Source: Candidatus Obscuribacterales bacterium
GTDB taxonomy: Bacteria > Cyanobacteriota > Vampirovibrionia > Obscuribacterales > Obscuribacteraceae
Direction of reading: 5' to 3'
Assembly: GCA_019746975.1 (NCBI GenBank)
Contig: JAIERK010000099.1
Location: 1 to 36,785 of the forward strand
Length of the DNA: 36,785 bases
Shown here: piece after piece, positions 31,995 to 36,785 of the stretch
Position numbering within the stretch: position 1 is the stretch's first letter
Layout of the letters: every line of letters starts with the position of its first letter
The notes under the pieces: model-generated
The model's input: the letters and a program-made list of their open reading frames with translations, nothing else
What the model was told of the DNA's origin: nothing
The model's database searches: none
Program-made: the position numbers and the translations under genes

Positions 31995-33023
31995 CTAGTT
32001 CTTCTTGCTCGCGAGGACCTTCTGGTTGATTCCAAGCCACTCTATCGCATTCGCGTAAAGCAAATTGTCCTTTGTTGATTGCGAGAGGTCTGCCATAGAT
32101 TCAATCAGCATGCCGGGTTCTGATTCGCCGAGGGGGAATGGGTAGTCTGTGCCCAGCATGATTTTGTTTTCTCCAAACAGTCGAATCGCGTGGCGCAGCA
32201 TGTCAGCATCGTGTGTGAGCGAGTCGACGAAGAAGTGACCGAGGTAGTCTTTTGGACCCTTCCTATTGTCGATTGCGCAGAGATCCGGTCTGGCCTCAAA
32301 CCCATGTTGGATGCGTCCAACCGTAGCGGAGAATGTACCGCCACCGTGGGCGAAGGCAAACTTCAGTCGGGGCAAACGCTCGAATATTCCGCCGAAGATG
32401 AGCGAGCAGATGGCCCGGGTAGTCTCGGCCGGCATTCCTACTAGCCAGGGAAGCCAATACTTTTGCATGCTAGCCTCGCCCATCATATCCCATGGGTGTA
32501 CGAAGATAGCTGCGCCGAGCCTATCTGCGGCCTCGAATATTGGGAAAAGAGCTGGTTCGTTCAGATTCCAGTCGTTGACGTGAGTCCCTATCTGTATTCC
32601 TCGAAAACCGAGGTCCTTCATGCAACGCTCGAGTTCTTTGACTGCCCTGTCAGGATCCTGCATCGGAATGGTTCCGATACCGATGAAGCGGTCCGGGTGT
32701 TTGCTGACCCTTTCGGCCAGGTCGTCATTGAGGAACATCGCCACATCTAGAGCATCTTGAGGCTGTGCCCAGTAGCTGAACATCACAGGAACGGTGGAAA
32801 GCACCTGCATTGTCACACCGAGCTTATCGCATTCTTTGGCGCGCTGAGTGGGGTCCCAGCAGTTGCTTTCGATTTCGCGGAAGAACTTCCCGTCATCTCG
32901 TAGCATACGAGCCTTACAGTCAGCATGATGGTCGAGTGTGATGAATCCACCGTACCCGAATTTTTCTTTCCAGGTTGGCAGTTTCTCCGGCAAAATATGG
33001 GTGTGAACGTCGATTTTCTTCAT
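31995..33023 (-). CDS. 2-amino-3-carboxymuconate-6-semialdehyde decarboxylase (ACMSD)
   Basis: Start at ATG 33023 with AGAGGA upstream, giving 342 residues, near the length of known ACMSD. The match to animal and bacterial ACMSD is very close by memory: MKKIDVHTHILPE (metal ligands H7 and H9), FGYGGFITLDHH, ESNCWDPTQR, VLSTVPVMFSYWAQP, GIQIGTHVNDWNL, FVHPWDM, FAHGGG and GTDYPFPLGE with its Asp ligand. The enzyme removes CO2 from ACMS in the kynurenine or 2-nitrobenzoate meta-cleavage pathways, using zinc. None of the partner genes (kynureninase, 3-hydroxyanthranilate dioxygenase, aldehyde dehydrogenase) is in the window. It starts two bases after the methyltransferase stop, so they form an operon. 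Confidence 0.9.
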   Translation of the reverse strand: MKKIDVHTHILPEKLPTWKEKFGYGGFITLDHHADCKARMLRDDGKFFREIESNCWDPTQRAKECDKLGVTMQVLSTVPVMFSYWAQPQDALDVAMFLNDDLAERVSKHPDRFIGIGTIPMQDPDRAVKELERCMKDLGFRGIQIGTHVNDWNLNEPALFPIFEAADRLGAAIFVHPWDMMGEASMQKYWLPWLVGMPAETTRAICSLIFGGIFERLPRLKFAFAHGGGTFSATVGRIQHGFEARPDLCAIDNRKGPKDYLGHFFVDSLTHDADMLRHAIRLFGENKIMLGTDYPFPLGESEPGMLIESMADLSQSTKDNLLYANAIEWLGINQKVLASKKN

Positions 33024-33025
33024 AG

Positions 33026-33844
33026 TTATTGTTCCTCTCCAGTTTTTTCGCAAACATACAATGTGCCGCGAATATCCATGCTGATGCGGTTTTCACCGAC
33101 TCTGTCACGTAGCTGCGTTGAGATGAAGCTTAAATCGGCTTGGCTGGGATTGTGTGAGTGCCAATTGCGGAGCGCCCAGTCCCAGCAGCGAAGGGCTTCT
33201 TCGAGTGATCTGAAGGTGAAGCCGAAGTGCTGTCGTTTATCTTCAGGTCCAATGTTTTCGGCTACTTGGAATTTGCCGAACGTTTCGGCAAGCGGTTTTT
33301 CGTAAGCCGACACTGGATCGACCTGCGGTCCTGGATCCAGCCCCAGTAGTTTGACTATTTCTTCGTAGTCGCCCCCCGGCAGAAGACCGAAGACAAAGAG
33401 GTGTCCAGAAGGCTTCAATACTCGCTTTGCCTCGCTCAGCGCTTTCTGTCTATCGTCAATTTGATGTAGGCACCAGGGCATTATGGCGATGTCGAAGGAG
33501 TCGTCGGAAAATTTCAAATCGGTGGCGCTCATGTTTTCAAACGAGACGATTGGCGGTTGCCCGCAGTCTGAGCTCAAGGTGATCTGTTCGATCGCTTTTG
33601 ATTGTTCCAGTTGCATGTGAGCAATCATTTCTTGATTCAGATCGATGCCTACGGCGCTTTTACAGAGCGGTGCCAAACGCTTGATCACTCTCCCGTCGCC
33701 GCAGCCGATCTCAAGCAGCGTAGAGTTGGGGAGGTCAGTTCGGTGCTCCCTTACAATGCTGGATTCGAAGTCACCGGGATAGTGGAGGTCCGACCACATT
33801 CTCCAGCCTTTGACGAGATCTGGAATTGCTAAATCAAGTTCCAC
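33026..33844 (-). CDS. SAM-dependent methyltransferase, GTG start
   Basis: A 272-residue protein. The start is GTG at 33844-33842, supported by GGGAGG nine bases upstream. The Rossmann motif I is LLEIGCGDGRVIKRLA, followed by VGIDLNQEM, FDIAIMPWCLHQI and KRVLKPSGHLFVFG, a textbook class I methyltransferase of the UbiE/COQ5-like Methyltransf_11 group. The substrate is unknown. It is the first gene of a two-gene operon with ACMSD, suggesting a role with an aromatic-ring cleavage product, although no ring-cleavage enzyme is present. Confidence 0.88.
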   Translation of the reverse strand: MELDLAIPDLVKGWRMWSDLHYPGDFESSIVREHRTDLPNSTLLEIGCGDGRVIKRLAPLCKSAVGIDLNQEMIAHMQLEQSKAIEQITLSSDCGQPPIVSFENMSATDLKFSDDSFDIAIMPWCLHQIDDRQKALSEAKRVLKPSGHLFVFGLLPGGDYEEIVKLLGLDPGPQVDPVSAYEKPLAETFGKFQVAENIGPEDKRQHFGFTFRSLEEALRCWDWALRNWHSHNPSQADLSFISTQLRDRVGENRISMDIRGTLYVCEKTGEEQ

Positions 33845-33937
33845 TGCCGCAATCCTCCCTGTAAAATTTGCGTTTCATTGGTGCGAGCGAAGTTCCCCGG
33901 GTTTGTCAAGGGATCGCTAAAGCACGATGATACAACG

Positions 33938-33952
33938 TGAATCTGAGATTCA
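33938..33952. promoter_or_regulatory. Palindrome TGAATC-TGA-GATTCA, candidate operator
   Basis: A perfect inverted repeat with a three-base centre, followed at once by a third half-copy (GAGATTC at 33956-33962). It lies about 95 bases upstream of the methyltransferase start, in the right place for an operator of the methyltransferase/ACMSD operon. Confidence 0.4.
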
Positions 33953-34190
33953 GATGAGATTCCGGTCCGTTCGAACTGATTAGTCCGCACCAGAGGCATC
34001 TAACTTGCTCTCCACGCAACTTTTCTCGCTAATGCGTGGTGATTTTGCAGTCGCGAATCTAACGTCGACTGTCGATGAAGTTTAGTCGATTTGGTTGCCA
34101 GGAAGTGAGCAAGGTAAACCGGTTAAGGTGTTTTGGAGTGATTTGGCTTTCGATCGTGTGACGTTAGCGCAATGCTCGCTAACGCATATT

Positions 34191-34209
34191 GAGAACGAGA
34201 TTCATTATC
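34191..34209. promoter_or_regulatory. Fur-box-like site 6, upstream of the ZIP transporter
   Basis: GAGAACGAGATTCATTATC matches 15 of 19 positions of GATAATGATAATCATTATC, the best match in the window. It lies about 350 bases from both the ZIP start and the methyltransferase start. Confidence 0.5.
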
Positions 34210-34562
34210 AAATACCTATTAAATTGAATTGTCAGGCGGTCCTTGTTGGTATCTAGTTTTGGCTCGAAGGCTGGTTGCCAAATAATTTTGCACAGCCACT
34301 TGGCAGGCTGATTGACCTTGCTTATCACTCGTGAGCTTCCTTAGTTTCTAAGCATAAAAAGCGCTCTTGAATTCTAAAGGGAATTCTCTCCTTTTCCACA
34401 AAAGCTCTGACAGACCACCTTGCCCTCTATCGGCGACCAGCCGGAAGAAGTCCACTCCTCTGAAAGCCTGCGCTTTCGGTTGGTCGCCTCAAACTCGACA
34501 AGCTGTCGGTCTTGCGGCTCAGGCAAGTCAGTGCTTTGCAACACCACCCTATGGGGATTACC

Positions 34563-35420
34563 ATGGCTCTCGCATACGCAATGTTGGCAGCACTTCTTGT
34601 CAGCATCGTTTCACTGATCGGTCTGGTTACCTTCTTCTCGGGTAAGGACCTGCACAAGCGCGTGTCGCACATCCTCCTGGCGCTGGCCGCTGGTGCCATG
34701 CTCGGGAACGCTGTGCTGCATCTCCTGCCGCATGCCCTGACGCTCGAACAAGTATGGATCACTGAGCACGGCGTCACCGCCGGGCACGAACATCACGATC
34801 ATGATCACGACGGGCATGACCACGCCACTACTGGTGGTGCTCATGTCCACAATCACGACCACGGCGGTCACGGGCATGTCGGAATGTGGACCGCGTTCCT
34901 CCTTCTGGGAGGCATGGTCAGCTTCTACGCGCTGGACCTGCTTATCCGACCCAAAAAGGGCGACGACCGCAAGGAAAGCTCCGAGGGCTATCTCGTCGCT
35001 GTCGGTGACGGCATCGAGAACTTTCTCGACGGCATCGTTATCGGCACGTCGTTCCTCGTCAGCGTTCCGCTCGGAATTGCTGCCACGGTAACCATCTTCC
35101 TGCACGAGATTCCTCTCGAGCTGGGCGATTACGCCGTAATGCGGCACTCCGGATTCTCGAAGATGAAGGCTTTGCTGACCAACTTCCTGAGCGGCTTGTT
35201 GTCGCTTGTCGGAGTTCTGGTCGCTTACCTGGTCGGAAGCCAGGTCGAGTCATTCGTTTTCTTCGCAACAGCGATTGCGGCTGGTGCGCTCCTCTACATC
35301 GCTGCCTCCATCCTGGTTCCGCATGTGCGGCAGGAGAGTCAAGAAGGCGGCGGCTTCCAGTACTTCCTTGTTTCGCTGTTCGGTATGGCGCTCATGGCAG
35401 CAATCTTGCTGTTCGAATGA
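34563..35420 (+). CDS. ZIP-family metal transporter with altered metal-site motifs
   Basis: GGGGA upstream of ATG 34563 sets the start (ATG 34551 lacks one), giving 285 residues. About seven to eight helices are seen. The long His loop between helices (GHEHHDHDHDGHDHATTGGA and the following HVHNHDHGGHGH) is typical of zinc transporters. In TM4 the canonical H-N-x-x-D-G reads ENFLDGIVIG, and in TM5 H-E-x-P-H-E reads HEIPLELGD. Two ligand histidines are thus Glu and Leu. The family moves Zn2+, Fe2+ or Mn2+ into the cytoplasm; the changes could shift selectivity. About 65 bases before the Rieske oxygenase gene, same strand. Confidence 0.88.
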   Translation: MALAYAMLAALLVSIVSLIGLVTFFSGKDLHKRVSHILLALAAGAMLGNAVLHLLPHALTLEQVWITEHGVTAGHEHHDHDHDGHDHATTGGAHVHNHDHGGHGHVGMWTAFLLLGGMVSFYALDLLIRPKKGDDRKESSEGYLVAVGDGIENFLDGIVIGTSFLVSVPLGIAATVTIFLHEIPLELGDYAVMRHSGFSKMKALLTNFLSGLLSLVGVLVAYLVGSQVESFVFFATAIAAGALLYIAASILVPHVRQESQEGGGFQYFLVSLFGMALMAAILLFE

Positions 35421-35487
35421 GTTCCGTCCCGACAAGCATCACTGCGGGCGGCTGAACAAGCCGTCCCCTACTAGCGGAGTAACCAAA

Positions 35488-36615
35488 ATGAAAGAATGGC
35501 TGAAGAACTCCTGGTACGCTGTTGCACAAGTCTCAGAGCTGACGGCCCCCGAAATGAAGGGCAAGGCGCTCAAGAAGACGGTCATGCGGCAGAACCTCGC
35601 TCTTTTCATCGATGGCGACGGCAAGTACGCCGCTGTCAACGATGTCTGTCCTCACATGGGCGCGTCCCTGTCACTCGGGTGCGTCCGCGACGGGCAACTG
35701 GTGTGCCCCTACCACCAGTTCACCTTCGGGTCTGACGGACACTGCAAGTCGGTGCCGTCGATCATCAACGGCGGCAAGATTCCGGCGAACGCGCTGATCG
35801 ACTCCTACCCGGTGGTCGAGAAGTACGGTCTCATCTGGGTCTTCCTCGGCGACACGCTGGAAGCGCAGCGCATCCCGATCGTGACCGTTCCGGAATTCGA
35901 GATGCCCGAATTCCACCGGCTCTACCACGAGGTTGTCTGGCGCGGCTCGGTTCGGCCGATGTTGGAGAACTTGATCGACTTCACGCACTTCTCGTACTTG
36001 CATGCTCAAACCTTCGGTCACGGTGACTTCCCGTTCCGCGACAACTACAAGGTGAACAAGAACAAGTACGAGGTGTCATGCACCGTCAAGGTCAAGATCA
36101 ACCCGAAGGGCTGGTTCTTCCCGCCGATGCCGGAGGCGGGCGAAAACCCTGACGTGACGGTCTTCTGCCGGTTCCACCTCCCGACGGTGGTGGTCAACGA
36201 CTTCTCCATCGGCAAGTACAAGGACGTAACGCTGTTCACGTTCACGCCGCGGGACGAGAACGAGACGCTCATCCGCATGTACGGATGCCGCAACTACGAC
36301 AAGGAGCCGACCACGGACGAGTCGCTGAAGAACCTGGGGGAGAGAATCCTCAAGGAAGACCAGGGCGTGATCGAGTCCTGCATGCCCGAGGTGTTGCCTC
36401 AGCTTGTTGGCATTCCGGTCGACCGCTACCTGCTCGCCGCCCGGGGTCTCTACGATCAGTTCCTGAAGGCCGGCAACTCGGTTGAGCCGCACGTCCGGCC
36501 GACCAACCGGGGATTCAGCCTGACGGTGTTGCCCTCGCCCGTGCGGCGCGAAAACCCGTCCTTCGGGCGTGCCTGGGGACGCAAGGAAGCGGAAGGACAG
36601 AAGAAGAAGAGCTAA
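35488..36615 (+). CDS. Rieske [2Fe-2S] non-heme iron oxygenase, alpha-subunit type
   Basis: CGGAG nine bases before ATG 35488 selects the start (375 residues); the longer frame back to 35206 overlaps the ZIP gene. The Rieske centre is C54-P-H56 and C73-P-Y-H76 (CPHMGAS, then CPYHQF). The mononuclear iron site is D164, H167 and H172 in LIDFTHFSYLH, with a later Asp in KEDQGVIES as third ligand candidate. This matches the vanillate demethylase/phenoxybenzoate dioxygenase/pheophorbide oxygenase branch, which uses O2 and a separate reductase. Substrate unknown. No reductase or beta subunit is in the window. The C-terminal 40 residues are basic and probably disordered. Confidence 0.88.
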   Translation: MKEWLKNSWYAVAQVSELTAPEMKGKALKKTVMRQNLALFIDGDGKYAAVNDVCPHMGASLSLGCVRDGQLVCPYHQFTFGSDGHCKSVPSIINGGKIPANALIDSYPVVEKYGLIWVFLGDTLEAQRIPIVTVPEFEMPEFHRLYHEVVWRGSVRPMLENLIDFTHFSYLHAQTFGHGDFPFRDNYKVNKNKYEVSCTVKVKINPKGWFFPPMPEAGENPDVTVFCRFHLPTVVVNDFSIGKYKDVTLFTFTPRDENETLIRMYGCRNYDKEPTTDESLKNLGERILKEDQGVIESCMPEVLPQLVGIPVDRYLLAARGLYDQFLKAGNSVEPHVRPTNRGFSLTVLPSPVRRENPSFGRAWGRKEAEGQKKKS

Positions 36616-36785
36616 GACCGCTGACTGATCGTACGGCGGACTAAGCTCGTACCGGGGGCGTGAACACACTCTGCTAACGCGGAGTGCGGTTCGCGGCCTT
36701 GGTATTATCGTAAATATTTACTAGTGGACGTAATAGAATAGAATTTTGTAATTTTCACAGTTTTTATGGTTGTAGTACTGGCCTT

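Larger units (their letters stand above)
33845..34562. other. Divergent regulatory gap
   Basis: About 720 bases between the divergent methyltransferase/ACMSD operon and the ZIP gene. A frame at 34367-34645 has poor composition and is not called. The gap holds a perfect palindrome (33938-33952) and a strong Fur-box-like site (34191-34209). AT content is high in 34200-34380. Confidence 0.5.

Noticed and set aside
34367..34645. 92-codon frame upstream of the ZIP gene
   Set aside because: Overlaps the ZIP start in another frame, has no ribosome site and no recognisable pattern.

Overview
This window reads as chromosomal DNA of a free-living bacterium, possibly Gram-negative, with moderate GC. 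I cannot place it firmly. The tetratricopeptide proteins, the HSDL2-type dehydrogenase, the two Fur-family regulators and the patchwork of accessory genes would suit a deep-branching heterotroph such as a non-photosynthetic member of the Cyanobacteriota (Obscuribacterales-like), but this is a guess. No rRNA, tRNA, CRISPR array, integrase or transposase was seen. Two compositional styles alternate: genes with many C- or G-ending codons (about 1.8-2.8, 3.7-7.6, 9.7-10.6, 29.3-31.6 and 34.6-36.6 kb) and genes with mixed, more AT-rich codons (about 8.0-9.2, 11.1-28.9 and 32.0-33.8 kb).

Layout. Position 2-169 is the end of a short-chain dehydrogenase, followed by a strong terminator. Then come a TPR protein, a membrane protein fused to a thioredoxin-like domain, and very small genes. 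A minus-strand block (3.7-7.6 kb) carries a 38-residue membrane peptide, two paralogous IstB/DnaC-like ATPases without a transposase, a two-helix membrane protein and a secreted alpha/beta hydrolase. An M20 metallopeptidase (+), a cysteine-rich zinc-ribbon protein (-) and a HEAT-repeat membrane protein (-) follow. A minus-strand run contains a PHB-depolymerase-like esterase, a histidine kinase and a secreted TPR protein; the last two overlap by 4 nt.

The centre (15.4-27.8 kb) is the most interesting part. An aspartyl/asparaginyl beta-hydroxylase-like Fe(II)/2-oxoglutarate enzyme and a long Fur-family regulator precede a non-coding stretch with three Fur-box-like sites. Next is a tight five-gene operon: a Y4yA-type PLP decarboxylase, an SbnA/cysteine-synthase-like enzyme fused to a rhodanese domain, a SufS-like class V PLP enzyme, a phytoene-desaturase-like FAD oxidoreductase and a large GNAT-type protein. 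A second Fur-family gene faces the end of that operon. Divergent from it is an unrecognised 514-residue protein whose end overlaps a SAM methyltransferase. The gene set and sites suggest a metal-starvation-induced small-molecule (metallophore-like) pathway. No synthetase or transporter for it lies in the window, so this is inference.

Downstream, a histidine-rich protein sits behind three related zinc-regulator-like boxes. Then come a PC4-like small protein, a CooC/MinD-type ATPase with a cysteine-repeat tail, and a thioredoxin-fold [2Fe-2S] ferredoxin. A repeat-bearing non-coding segment separates these from a minus-strand pair (methyltransferase, then ACMSD-like decarboxylase). The window ends with a ZIP-type metal transporter whose metal-site motifs are altered and a Rieske oxygenase. 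Metal handling (Fur and Zur-like sites, His-rich protein, ZIP, ferredoxin, Fe-dependent oxygenases) is the recurring theme.
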